Below are positions 41,179 through 48,902 of a stretch of 64,000 bases of DNA, piece after piece (within the stretch, counting starts at the first letter, position 1; each line of letters opens with the position of its first letter). Made by a program: the position numbers and the translations under genes. The DNA is from Kribbella flavida DSM 17836 (GTDB taxonomy: Bacteria > Actinomycetota > Actinomycetes > Propionibacteriales > Kribbellaceae): assembly GCF_000024345.1 (NCBI RefSeq), contig NC_013729.1, positions 7,254,001 through 7,318,000 on the forward strand, read 5' to 3'. The notes under the pieces are model-generated. The model was not told the DNA's origin and searched no databases. It saw nothing but the letters and a program-made list of their open reading frames with translations.

Positions 41179-43341
41179 ATGCAGATCCTCGCCATCGTCG
41201 TCTCGCTCGCGATCGCCGCGGTCGGGATCGCCTTGTTCGGCCGGACGATCGGGCACCTGGTGTCCGTGATCAGGCTCGGTCAGCCGGCCCAGCGCAGCGA
41301 CCACCCGGGGCAGCGGACCATGACCATGCTCCGGGAGACCCTCGGGCACACCCGGATGCTGCAGTGGAGCCACATCGGCGTGCTGCACTGGTTCGTCGCG
41401 GCCAGCTTCGTCGGCCTGATCCTCAGCCTGGTGACGGCGTTCGGGCAGCTGTTCGACGCGCACTTCGCGCTGCCGATCGTCGGCCACTGGGTGGTGTTCG
41501 AGTGGATCACCGAGATCCTCAGCTGGGCCGGCCTGCTGACGATCCTCGGGCTGATCGTGATCCGGCTGCGGCACCGGCCGACCGGGTCCGAGGGCCGGTA
41601 CAGCCGGTTCTACGGCTCGCGGACCTGGCAGGGCTACTACGTCGAGTACACGATCCTCGGCGTGGTGATCTGCATCCTCGCCCTGCGCGCGCTGGAGTAC
41701 GGCCTGGCGTCCCAGCTCGGCGAGGCGTCCCGCTGGCACTTCCCGCTGACCTGGTTCCTGGGTGAGGCGGTCACCGGCTGGCCGGAGTCCCGGCTGGAGA
41801 ACGCCGTCTACCTGGTCGCGATGATCAAGATCCTGATCTCGTTCGCCTGGATGATCACGATCTCGCTGAACGCCACGATGGGCGTCGCCTGGCACCGGTT
41901 CACCGCCTGGCCGAACATCTGGTTCAAGCGCAAGGCCGACGGCGGCACCGCGCTCGGCGCGCTGCAGCCGATCAGCGTCAGCGGCAAGCCGATCGACTTC
42001 GAGAACATCGAGGAGCTGGACGAGGACTCGCCGCTGGGTGTCGGCAAGGTCGAGGACTTCACCTGGAAGGGTCTGCTCGACTTCACCACCTGCACCGAGT
42101 GCGGCCGCTGCCAGTCGCAGTGCCCGGCCTGGAACACCGAGAAGCCGCTCTCGCCGAAGCTGATCGTGATGAACCTGCGGGAGAACGCGTACACCAAGGC
42201 GCCGTACCTGCTGGCCTCCTCGGACGAGGAGCGCTCCTCGCTGCCGGACCTGGTCAAGGCCGAGATGGAGCGCCCGCTGGTCGGCTCGCCCGACGTCGCG
42301 GTGATCGACGAGGACGCGCTGTGGGCCTGTACGTCGTGCGGCGCGTGCGTGCAGCAGTGCCCGGTCGACATCGAGCACGTGGACGCGATCATGGACATGC
42401 GCCGCTACCAGGTGCTGATCGAGTCGTCGTTCCCGTCCGAGCTCAACGGGTTGTTCAAGGGCCTGGAGAACAAGGGCAACCCGTGGAACATGAACCCGTC
42501 CGGCCGGATGGACTGGGCCAAGGGCCTGCCGTTCGAGGTCAAGCAGGTCGGCACCGACGTGGAGACGCTGGCCGAGGTCGAGTACCTGTTCTGGGTCGGC
42601 TGCGCGGGCGCCTTCGAGGACCGGGCGAAGAAGACCACCCAGGCCGTCGCCGAGCTGCTGAACATCGCCGGCGTCAGCTTCGCCGTCCTGGGTGACGGCG
42701 AGACCTGCTCCGGCGACCCGGCGCGCCGGGCCGGCAACGAGTTCGTCTTCCAGCAGCTGGCGATGCAGAACGCCGAGGTGTTCAAGGAGACCGGCGCCAA
42801 GAAGGTCGTCTCCACCTGCGCGCACTGCTTCAACACGCTGAAGAACGAGTACTCCCAGCTCGGCGTCGAGCTCGACGTCATCCACCACACCCAGCTGCTG
42901 AACCGGCTGGTCCGCGAGGGCAAGCTGACCCCGGTCGCTCCGGCCGACAGCAGCCTGAACGGGCAGAAGATCACCTACCACGACCCGTGCTACCTGGGCC
43001 GGCACAACCAGGTGTACGACGCGCCGCGGGAACTGCTGGAGCTCATTCCCGGCGCCGAGTACGCCGAGATGCCGCGCAACCGGACCAAGTCGTTCTGCTG
43101 CGGCGCGGGTGGTGCGCGGATGTGGATGGAGGAGAAGATCGGCAGCCGGATCAACGTGAACCGGACCGACGAGGCGGTCGCGACCGGCGCGGACAAGATC
43201 GCCACCGGCTGCCCGTTCTGCCGGGTGATGCTGTCCGACGGACTGACCGCCAAGCAGGCCGACGGCTCGGCCGGCGAGCAGGTCGAGGTCGCCGACGTCG
43301 CCCAGCTGCTGCTCGCCTCGGTCAAACGTGGCGAAAGCTGA
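41179..43341 (+). CDS. Membrane Fe-S oxidoreductase, EtfD/HdrD-like
   Basis: A 720-residue protein that joins a membrane electron-transfer module to a soluble Fe-S module. The first ~250 residues hold about five membrane helices of nitrate-reductase-gamma/HdrE type. Then come two 4Fe-4S motifs, C305-x2-C-x2-C-x3-CP (CTECGRCQSQCP) and C384-x2-C-x2-C-x3-CP (CTSCGACVQQCP), and two CCG domains with CAHCFNTLKNEY and CCGAGGARMW (Cys640). The closest match I know is mycobacterial EtfD (Rv0338c), which takes electrons from ETF in fatty-acid oxidation to the quinone pool. A lactate- or glycolate-type oxidase role cannot be excluded. Confidence 0.88.
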   Translation: MQILAIVVSLAIAAVGIALFGRTIGHLVSVIRLGQPAQRSDHPGQRTMTMLRETLGHTRMLQWSHIGVLHWFVAASFVGLILSLVTAFGQLFDAHFALPIVGHWVVFEWITEILSWAGLLTILGLIVIRLRHRPTGSEGRYSRFYGSRTWQGYYVEYTILGVVICILALRALEYGLASQLGEASRWHFPLTWFLGEAVTGWPESRLENAVYLVAMIKILISFAWMITISLNATMGVAWHRFTAWPNIWFKRKADGGTALGALQPISVSGKPIDFENIEELDEDSPLGVGKVEDFTWKGLLDFTTCTECGRCQSQCPAWNTEKPLSPKLIVMNLRENAYTKAPYLLASSDEERSSLPDLVKAEMERPLVGSPDVAVIDEDALWACTSCGACVQQCPVDIEHVDAIMDMRRYQVLIESSFPSELNGLFKGLENKGNPWNMNPSGRMDWAKGLPFEVKQVGTDVETLAEVEYLFWVGCAGAFEDRAKKTTQAVAELLNIAGVSFAVLGDGETCSGDPARRAGNEFVFQQLAMQNAEVFKETGAKKVVSTCAHCFNTLKNEYSQLGVELDVIHHTQLLNRLVREGKLTPVAPADSSLNGQKITYHDPCYLGRHNQVYDAPRELLELIPGAEYAEMPRNRTKSFCCGAGGARMWMEEKIGSRINVNRTDEAVATGADKIATGCPFCRVMLSDGLTAKQADGSAGEQVEVADVAQLLLASVKRGES

Positions 43342-43390
43342 CGCACCAAGGGAGTCGTTGAGACCGGAACCGGACAGATCACTTCCCGTG

Positions 43391-43453
43391 GTGAGAACTT
43401 CTCGTAATGTGCTGTTAGACAGGGAGTCATCTACCTGTCAGGGAAGTTCTCAC
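43391..43453. repeat. Nested inverted repeat before the phosphatase gene
   Basis: Outer arms GTGAGAACTT (43391-43400) and AAGTTCTCAC (43444-43453) pair perfectly. An inner pair GACAGG/CCTGTC (43418-43423 and 43434-43439) lies between. It ends 22 bases before the GTG of the PhoD-like gene. It could be an end-of-operon hairpin or a regulator site. Confidence 0.6.
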
Positions 43454-43475
43454 CTACGGATGATCGGGTGGTCCG

Positions 43476-45047
43476 GTGCCGCAACGAAGTACTCGACGAG
43501 GTTTCCTGACCGTGACCGGGGCCGCCGCCGCGCTGGCGGTCACCGGCAACCTGCCGGAGATCGAACGGGCCGACGCCGGCTCCACCGGCCGGCCGGACCG
43601 GCGCGACCCGTTCACGCTCGGGGTCGCCTCCGGTGATCCGCTGCCGGGCGCGGTGGTGATCTGGACCCGGCTGGCGCCGGAGCCACTTGCGCCGTTCGGC
43701 GGGATGGACCGCCGCCCGGTGTCCGTGCAGTGGCAGGTGGCCGAGGACGAGCACTTCCGCCGCGTCGTCCGGCACGGCACCACTCAGGCCCGGCCCGAGG
43801 CGAGCCACTCGGTGCACGTCGACGTCCGCGGGCTGCGGCCCTGGCGGCACTACTGGTACCGCTTCCGTGTCGGCAACCAGCTCAGCCCGGTCGGCCGGAC
43901 CCGGACCGCGCCGGCCGACGACCAGACCGTGCCGGTGCTGACGATGGCGTTCGCCTCCTGCCAGGCCTGGTGGGAGGGCTGGTACACGGCGCACGCCGAC
44001 CTGGCCCGGCGCGAGCACGACGTGGTGTTCTTCCTCGGCGACTACATGTACGAGTTCGGCATCGACCGGGGGATCCGCCCGCACTCGAATGAGGACTACG
44101 TCACCCGCGAGACGGTGACGCTGGACGAGTACCGCAACCGGTACGCGTCGTACAAGATGGACCCCGACCTGCAGGCGGCGCACGCGTCCGCGCCCTGGGT
44201 GGTCACGATGGACGACCACGAGGTGATCAACAACTGGGCGGACGAAGCCCACCCGAGCGCCCCGCCGGCCCAGTTCCTGGTCCGGCGCGCGAACGCCTTC
44301 CGGGCGTACTGGGAGCACATGCCGCTGCGGCTGGCGCAACTGCCGAAGGGCCCTGACATGCAGCTCTACCGGCGGATCCGGTTCGGCCGGCTGGCCGAGT
44401 TCAGCGTGCTCGACACCCGGCAGTACCGCTCGGACCAGGCGTACGGCGACGGCTCGAAGGCGCCCGGCCCGGAGACGCTCGACCCGGCGCGCACGCTCAC
44501 CGGCGCCGAGCAGGAGCGTTGGCTGCTGGACGGCTGGACCGCGTCCCAAGCCCGCTGGAACGTGCTCGCCCAGCAGAACGCCCTGGCCCAGCTGGACGTG
44601 AAGGACGGTCCGGAGATCCTGGTGCCGATGGACACCTGGGACGGGTACGCCGCGTCCCGCGACCGGGTCCTCGGCGGCGCCCACCAGCGCCGGATCCGCA
44701 ACCTGGTCTCGATCGGCGGCGACCTGCACCGCAGCGTCGCGTCGGACCTGAAGCTGAACTTCGCCGATCCGGACTCGCCGACCGTCGGCAGCGAGTTCGT
44801 CGGCACGTCGATCACCTCGGGGCTGGACGGCATGGACCTCGACCCGGGCGGCGCCACGCTGCTGCGGGAGAACCCGCACATCAAGTTCGGCAACTTCCAG
44901 CGCGGCTACGTCAGCTGCACGATCACCCCGCGGCGGTGGATCTCCGACTACCGCGTGGTCGACCGGGTCACCGTTCCGAACGGCACCGTCAGCACCCGCG
45001 CCCAGCTCCTCGTCGAGGACGGGCGCCCGGGAATCCAGAAGCTGTGA
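43476..45047 (+). CDS. PhoD-family alkaline phosphatase/phosphodiesterase, Tat-exported
   Basis: Secreted metallo-phosphoesterase of 523 residues. The N-terminus (MPQRSTRRGFLTVTGAAAALAV) is a Tat signal. The PhoD beta-sandwich domain (about 40-140, FTLGVASGDPLPGAVVIWTRL) is followed by the catalytic domain with MAFASCQ, FLGDYMYEFG (metal Asp), TMDDHEVINNWADE, ARWNVLAQQ and SIGGDLHRSV. It likely frees phosphate from organic esters outside the cell. The GTG at 43476 is chosen because it gives the Tat motif at the start. Confidence 0.93.
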   Translation: MPQRSTRRGFLTVTGAAAALAVTGNLPEIERADAGSTGRPDRRDPFTLGVASGDPLPGAVVIWTRLAPEPLAPFGGMDRRPVSVQWQVAEDEHFRRVVRHGTTQARPEASHSVHVDVRGLRPWRHYWYRFRVGNQLSPVGRTRTAPADDQTVPVLTMAFASCQAWWEGWYTAHADLARREHDVVFFLGDYMYEFGIDRGIRPHSNEDYVTRETVTLDEYRNRYASYKMDPDLQAAHASAPWVVTMDDHEVINNWADEAHPSAPPAQFLVRRANAFRAYWEHMPLRLAQLPKGPDMQLYRRIRFGRLAEFSVLDTRQYRSDQAYGDGSKAPGPETLDPARTLTGAEQERWLLDGWTASQARWNVLAQQNALAQLDVKDGPEILVPMDTWDGYAASRDRVLGGAHQRRIRNLVSIGGDLHRSVASDLKLNFADPDSPTVGSEFVGTSITSGLDGMDLDPGGATLLRENPHIKFGNFQRGYVSCTITPRRWISDYRVVDRVTVPNGTVSTRAQLLVEDGRPGIQKL

Positions 45048-45058
45048 GGAGACCAGCG

Positions 45059-46015
45059 ATGAAGCGCTCCGCCCGCCGTACGGCGTTCACGGTGACCGCA
45101 GCGGTCACCGCCACGGTCACCGCCTCCACCACCGTTTCGATGCTGACGGCAACAACTGCGCCGGCCGGGCGGCCGGCCGTCGTCGCCCCGGCGGCGGACG
45201 CGGCCTCGGCCGACGCGGACACGGTCTCCGCCGGCGCCGGCCGCCCCGGCGGCATCCTGGTCTCGGCCGCGCCGCAGCAACTGAGCGTCGTCGGCCTGCC
45301 GTGCTTCCCCGGAACGCTCGCCCTGACCATGACCAACACCGGGTCCGAAGGCGTGTACGCCGACCTGACCGTGACCCCGACCGGTCCCCTGCAGCTGTCC
45401 CGGCAGCTGTTCTCCTCCTACCTGCCCGCCACCGAGCCGGACCAGCCGGTGAGTGCCCCGGTCGAGGTGCGCGTACCCCGCGAGGCGCAGCCGGGCGCGT
45501 ACCGCCTCGATCTGCAGGTCGACCGGACCAAGCTCACCGTGCCCGTCCAGGTGAACCCGCTGCCACCGAAGGGCCCGGGCAGCAACCTCGCGCTCGGTGA
45601 GCAGCCGAGCGCCTCGTCGACGCACGGCAACTTCGCGGTCTGCGGCGCGCTGGACGGCGACAAGGACTCCAAGCACTGGGACACCCTGACCGGCTGGAAC
45701 GACGGCACCCGCGCGGTCTTCCCGGACAGCTACGACGTCGCTCTCGCCGCGCCGGCGACGATCGACCGGGTCGAGCTCTACACGCTCGACTCGGCCCGCT
45801 ACCCGGCCCGGGCGAACGGTCTGCGCGACTGGGACGTCCAGGTCCGCACCGGCACCGGCGACTGGCGGACCGTCGCCCAGGTTCGCGGCAACACCCGCGG
45901 CCATGCCACCTCGACGTTCGCCCCGGTCGAGGCCACCGCCGTGCGCATCCTCGCTCTGGCCGCCAACGACAACGCCTACTCCCGGATCGTCGAGCTCGAG
46001 GTCTACGGCGGCTGA
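45059..46015 (+). CDS. Secreted discoidin (F5/8 type C)-like protein
   Basis: A 318-residue exported protein. The signal peptide (MKRSARRTAFTVTAAVTATV..., about 1-40) is followed by an Ala/Pro-rich link, an Ig-like domain (about 65-165, ...PGTLALTMTNTGSEGVYADL) and a discoidin-like domain (about 175-318) with NLALGEQPSASSTHGNF at the start and IVELEVYGG at the end, a common carbohydrate-binding fold. It begins 11 bases after the PhoD stop with a GAGGAGA ribosome site, so the two may be expressed together. No catalytic module is seen. Confidence 0.82.
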   Translation: MKRSARRTAFTVTAAVTATVTASTTVSMLTATTAPAGRPAVVAPAADAASADADTVSAGAGRPGGILVSAAPQQLSVVGLPCFPGTLALTMTNTGSEGVYADLTVTPTGPLQLSRQLFSSYLPATEPDQPVSAPVEVRVPREAQPGAYRLDLQVDRTKLTVPVQVNPLPPKGPGSNLALGEQPSASSTHGNFAVCGALDGDKDSKHWDTLTGWNDGTRAVFPDSYDVALAAPATIDRVELYTLDSARYPARANGLRDWDVQVRTGTGDWRTVAQVRGNTRGHATSTFAPVEATAVRILALAANDNAYSRIVELEVYGG

Positions 46016-46016
46016 C

Positions 46017-46811
46017 TCAGCGCAGGTGGGAGGCGCCGTTGAAGTCGAGCACGGCGCCGGACGACCAGCCGGCGGCCGGGGACGCGAGCCAGTGGACCGC
46101 CGCGGCGACCTCTTCGGCGGTGGCGACCCGGCCGAACGGGCTCTGCGCACGGATCGCCTCGCCGGCCGGGCCGTCGAGCAGCGCCGAGGTCATGTCGGTG
46201 GCGATGAAGCCGGGCGCGATCGACGTCACCGTGATGTCGTGCGGCGCCAGCGCGACCGCAATCGACTGCCCGAACGCGTGCAGCCCCGCCTTCGCCGCCC
46301 CGTACGCCGGTACGTCGGGCTCGCCGCGGTAGGCCCCGCGTGACCCCACGTTGACGATCGCACCCCTGGCGACCCCCTCGGCCGGGTCCCGGTCGATCAT
46401 CTGCCGGGCCACGCACCAGGTCAGGTGTGCCGCCCCTTCGAGATTGACCGCGAGCGTGCGCCGCCACGCCGCCACCCACTCGTCGTACGGCGTCTCGGCG
46501 ATCGGGTGACCGACCCGGCGGGACCCGGCGACGGGTTCGTCGACGTACAGGGCGGCGTTGTTCACCAGCACGTCGATCCTGCCGAGCGCCGCGGCCGATT
46601 CGTCAACCAGGACAGGGATTGCGGCCGGGTCGGCGATGTCGGCCGCGAGCACGGCATGGCCGTCGCCGGGCAGCTCCCGCCGGATCGCCTCGGCCTTGTC
46701 GACCGCACCGCGGCAGTGCAGCACGACCCGGTCGCCCGCGGCGGCGAACACCTTCGCCACCTCCGCCCCGACACCCCGCGAAGCACCGGTGACAAGCACA
46801 CCTCTGGACAC
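46017..46811 (-). CDS. Short-chain dehydrogenase/reductase (SDR)
   Basis: NAD(P)-dependent oxidoreductase of 264 residues; substrate unknown. It has the Rossmann motif LVTGASRGVGAEVA (about 7-20), NNAALY, the catalytic Ser in VNVGSRGAY, and YGAAK (Tyr-x3-Lys), then APGFIATDM. The GTG at 46811 follows GAGAGGGG and fits the family start; a longer frame from 46949 would cover the divergent promoter. It converges with the discoidin-like gene, with one base between the stops. Confidence 0.9.
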   Translation of the reverse strand: MSRGVLVTGASRGVGAEVAKVFAAAGDRVVLHCRGAVDKAEAIRRELPGDGHAVLAADIADPAAIPVLVDESAAALGRIDVLVNNAALYVDEPVAGSRRVGHPIAETPYDEWVAAWRRTLAVNLEGAAHLTWCVARQMIDRDPAEGVARGAIVNVGSRGAYRGEPDVPAYGAAKAGLHAFGQSIAVALAPHDITVTSIAPGFIATDMTSALLDGPAGEAIRAQSPFGRVATAEEVAAAVHWLASPAAGWSSGAVLDFNGASHLR

Positions 46812-46882
46812 CCTGGACCCCTCTCGTCGGCGGAGCCTCAGTCTGCCCGTGACAGCATCCGTGCCGCCAGCTGGCGACAAAA

Positions 46883-46923
46883 TGACATCACAAGGGGTTG
46901 ACGATGACGTCACTTTGACGTCA
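46883..46923. promoter_or_regulatory. Phased array of TGACGTCA operators over a promoter
   Basis: Three copies of an 8-bp palindrome lie here: TGACATCA at 46883-46890, TGACGTCA at 46905-46912 and TGACGTCA at 46916-46923. Starts are 22 and 11 bases apart, that is two turns and one turn of DNA on the same face. A TTGACG at 46898-46903 can be the -35 box. The array ends 11 bases before the ATG at 46935. The ribbon-helix-helix protein encoded next is a likely autoregulator. Confidence 0.7.
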
Positions 46924-46934
46924 TGCTTGCTGCC

Positions 46935-47687
46935 ATGGAACTTGACCACTACCTCGAGTCGGTCCGCCGTAGCGTGGAGAACGCCACCGCGTTGGCCGAC
47001 GACCAGACCCGCTCCGTGGCCCAGCGCCTCGGAGCCACGCTGGATGACGCGGGCCGCCTGGCCCTCATCTCAGCCCTGTCCGACGCCGCCGGCGAGATCA
47101 GCCGAGAGCTGTCCCCCGGATCGGTCGAGCTCCGGATGGCCGGCGGCCGCCCCGAGTTCGTCGTCACCCCCGCCCCGAGCCAGCTGGCCGGCGCGGACGA
47201 CGACCTGGACGACGACACCGACGACCACGACACCGGCGCGACCGACCTCGCCCCGGACGCCGACGAGCCGACCGCGCGGATCACGCTGCGGCTGCCGCTG
47301 TCGGTGAAGAACAAGGTCGACGAAGCGGCCACCGCCGAGGGCATCTCCTCGAACGCGTGGCTGATGCGCACCGTGATGACCGCGCTGACCGGCGACCGCG
47401 GCCGCCGCGGTCCGCGGCCGCCCCGTCCCCCGCGCCCGCCGCGCGGCGGCATCTTCGGCCCGGACGGCCCGCTCGGCCCCGACGGCCCGCTCGGCCCGGA
47501 CGGCGTGTTCGGTCCCGACGGCGTGTTCGGCCCGGACGGACCCTTCGGTCCCGACGGCGTCTTCGGCGACGGACGCCGGGGCGACCGGCGGGGTGAGCGC
47601 CGCGGCGACCGTGACCGCGACCGTGGGCACAAGCACGGCCGCGGCGGACGCGGCCCCGGCCAGCGGATGACCGGGTGGGCGCAGTGA
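46935..47687 (+). CDS. Ribbon-helix-helix (HicB-like) protein with collagen-like GPDG repeats
   Basis: About 250 residues from MELDHYLESVRRSV. The N-terminal helical part (to about 75) is followed by an acidic link, then a ribbon-helix-helix segment ITLRLPLSVKNKVDEAATAE (about 118-150) of the Arc/HicB-antitoxin type. Next is a Pro/Arg-rich stretch, seven six-residue units of the form (L/V/F)(F/G)GPDG at about 176-215, and a basic Arg/Gly tail. There is no ribosome site; the transcript may be leaderless. ATG 46923 is in frame but lies in the last operator. The stop overlaps the DUF4097 start (GTGA). It is probably a DNA-binding autoregulator. Confidence 0.78.
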   Translation: MELDHYLESVRRSVENATALADDQTRSVAQRLGATLDDAGRLALISALSDAAGEISRELSPGSVELRMAGGRPEFVVTPAPSQLAGADDDLDDDTDDHDTGATDLAPDADEPTARITLRLPLSVKNKVDEAATAEGISSNAWLMRTVMTALTGDRGRRGPRPPRPPRPPRGGIFGPDGPLGPDGPLGPDGVFGPDGVFGPDGPFGPDGVFGDGRRGDRRGERRGDRDRDRGHKHGRGGRGPGQRMTGWAQ

Positions 47688-48511
47688 GCGCCTCCGGTCA
47701 GTTGGTCGCCGAGGCCGGCGAGATCACTCGGGTCCGGGTCGAGATCGGCGCCGGCCTGGTGGAGATCACCCCCACCGACGGCGACCAGACGTTCGCCGAC
47801 CTGGAGGTGAGCGGCGGCGACGCGGACGACGTCGTCTTCGAGGTCATCGACGGCGAACTCGTCGTCGAGGGGCCGAGGAACGCCCGGCGCGGCCCGGACA
47901 TCACCGTCCGGATCCAGACGCCGGCCACTCTGGACGTGCGGATCAAGACCGGGTCCGGCGACGTCGTCGCCCGCGCGCCGCTGGGCACAGCGCGGCTGTC
48001 GACCGGCTCCGGCGACATCGGACTCGACCGGGTCGAGGGGGTGCTCGCAGCCAGCACCGGCAGCGGCGACCTGCGCGTCAGCGACGCGGTGGGACCGGTG
48101 CGGGCGAACACCGGCTCCGGCGACATCCACATCAGCGAAGCCGCTGCCGGGGTGGGACTGTCCACCGGGTCCGGCGACGTCCGGATCGGCGACGCGGCCG
48201 GCCCTGCCACCGTCAAGGTCGGCTCGGGCGACATCACCATCGAGCGGATCCGGGACCACTCGGTCGCCACCTCCGGCTCCGGTGACGTCCGGGTCGACCT
48301 GGCCGACGGGCCGAGCGTGCGGGCCGAGACCGCCCGCGGCGACGTCCAGATCGGCGTACCGGACGGAGTGCCGACCTACCTGGACCTGAAGACGGTCACC
48401 GGTCAGATCCAGTGCGACCTGGAACCGGGCGAGCAGCCGGCCGAAGGCGAGCGTTCGCTGGTCCTGCGGGCGCGCACGGTCTCCGGGGACATCACCGTCC
48501 TACGGGCCTGA
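47684..48511 (+). CDS. DUF4097-type beta-repeat protein
   Basis: A 275-residue protein with no signal peptide, made largely of a repeated T-G-S-G-D unit (about eight copies spaced some 18 residues apart, 88-200), which predicts a beta-solenoid of the DUF4097/adhesin type. It is coupled to the HicB-like gene by a GTGA overlap; this pair is common in actinomycetes, but its function is not known to me. Because it lacks export signals it probably works in the cytoplasm, despite the adhesin label. Confidence 0.82.
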   Translation: MSASGQLVAEAGEITRVRVEIGAGLVEITPTDGDQTFADLEVSGGDADDVVFEVIDGELVVEGPRNARRGPDITVRIQTPATLDVRIKTGSGDVVARAPLGTARLSTGSGDIGLDRVEGVLAASTGSGDLRVSDAVGPVRANTGSGDIHISEAAAGVGLSTGSGDVRIGDAAGPATVKVGSGDITIERIRDHSVATSGSGDVRVDLADGPSVRAETARGDVQIGVPDGVPTYLDLKTVTGQIQCDLEPGEQPAEGERSLVLRARTVSGDITVLRA

Positions 48512-48566
48512 AGCAACTAATTCACCGACCGCACAGCACACCGGGACGACCTGAGGAGAGATCACG

Positions 48567-48785
48567 ATGATCACCGAGCACCAGGAAATCGCACGGCACC
48601 AAGTCACCGAGCAGCTTCGGGCCGCCGAGCGGCGGGGCCTGCGCAAGCAGGAGCGCGACGCGCAGCGGACCGCGCGTGGCGTCAACGCGCCGCGGCGCGA
48701 GCTGGCCGGCGTCCTGCGCCGGCTGGCCGACCGGCTGGAGCCGCAGCCGCGGCCCCGGCGGGCCGGGCTGTCACTCGTCCGCTGA
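48567..48785 (+). CDS. Small basic hypothetical protein (72 aa)
   Basis: A 72-residue very Arg-rich helical peptide (MITEHQEIARHQVTEQLRAA...RLADRLEPQPRPRRAG). A CTGAGGAGAG ribosome site precedes the ATG, and it lies 55 bases after the DUF4097 gene, so it is the probable third gene of that operon. It looks like a nucleic-acid- or membrane-associated helix; I do not recognise the family. Confidence 0.7.
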   Translation: MITEHQEIARHQVTEQLRAAERRGLRKQERDAQRTARGVNAPRRELAGVLRRLADRLEPQPRPRRAGLSLVR

Positions 48786-48902
48786 GGTGTCACACAGTTG
48801 CAGGAAGTTGCACTCTTCCCGGCCCGGCACACCCCGATCGGCGGCCCGTTCGCGCTGCTAGCGTTCCGCTGGTCAGTGGTGCCGGACTCGGGAGAAATGT
48901 AG

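Noticed and set aside
43424..43463. Possible PHO box before the PhoD gene
   Set aside because: The GTTCACC-type direct repeats with 11-base spacing are not convincing.
47450..47580. Tandem GPDG-encoding repeats considered as a CRISPR or minisatellite
   Set aside because: Units are 18 bases, in frame, variable in third positions and encode a clean hexapeptide; there are no spacers.
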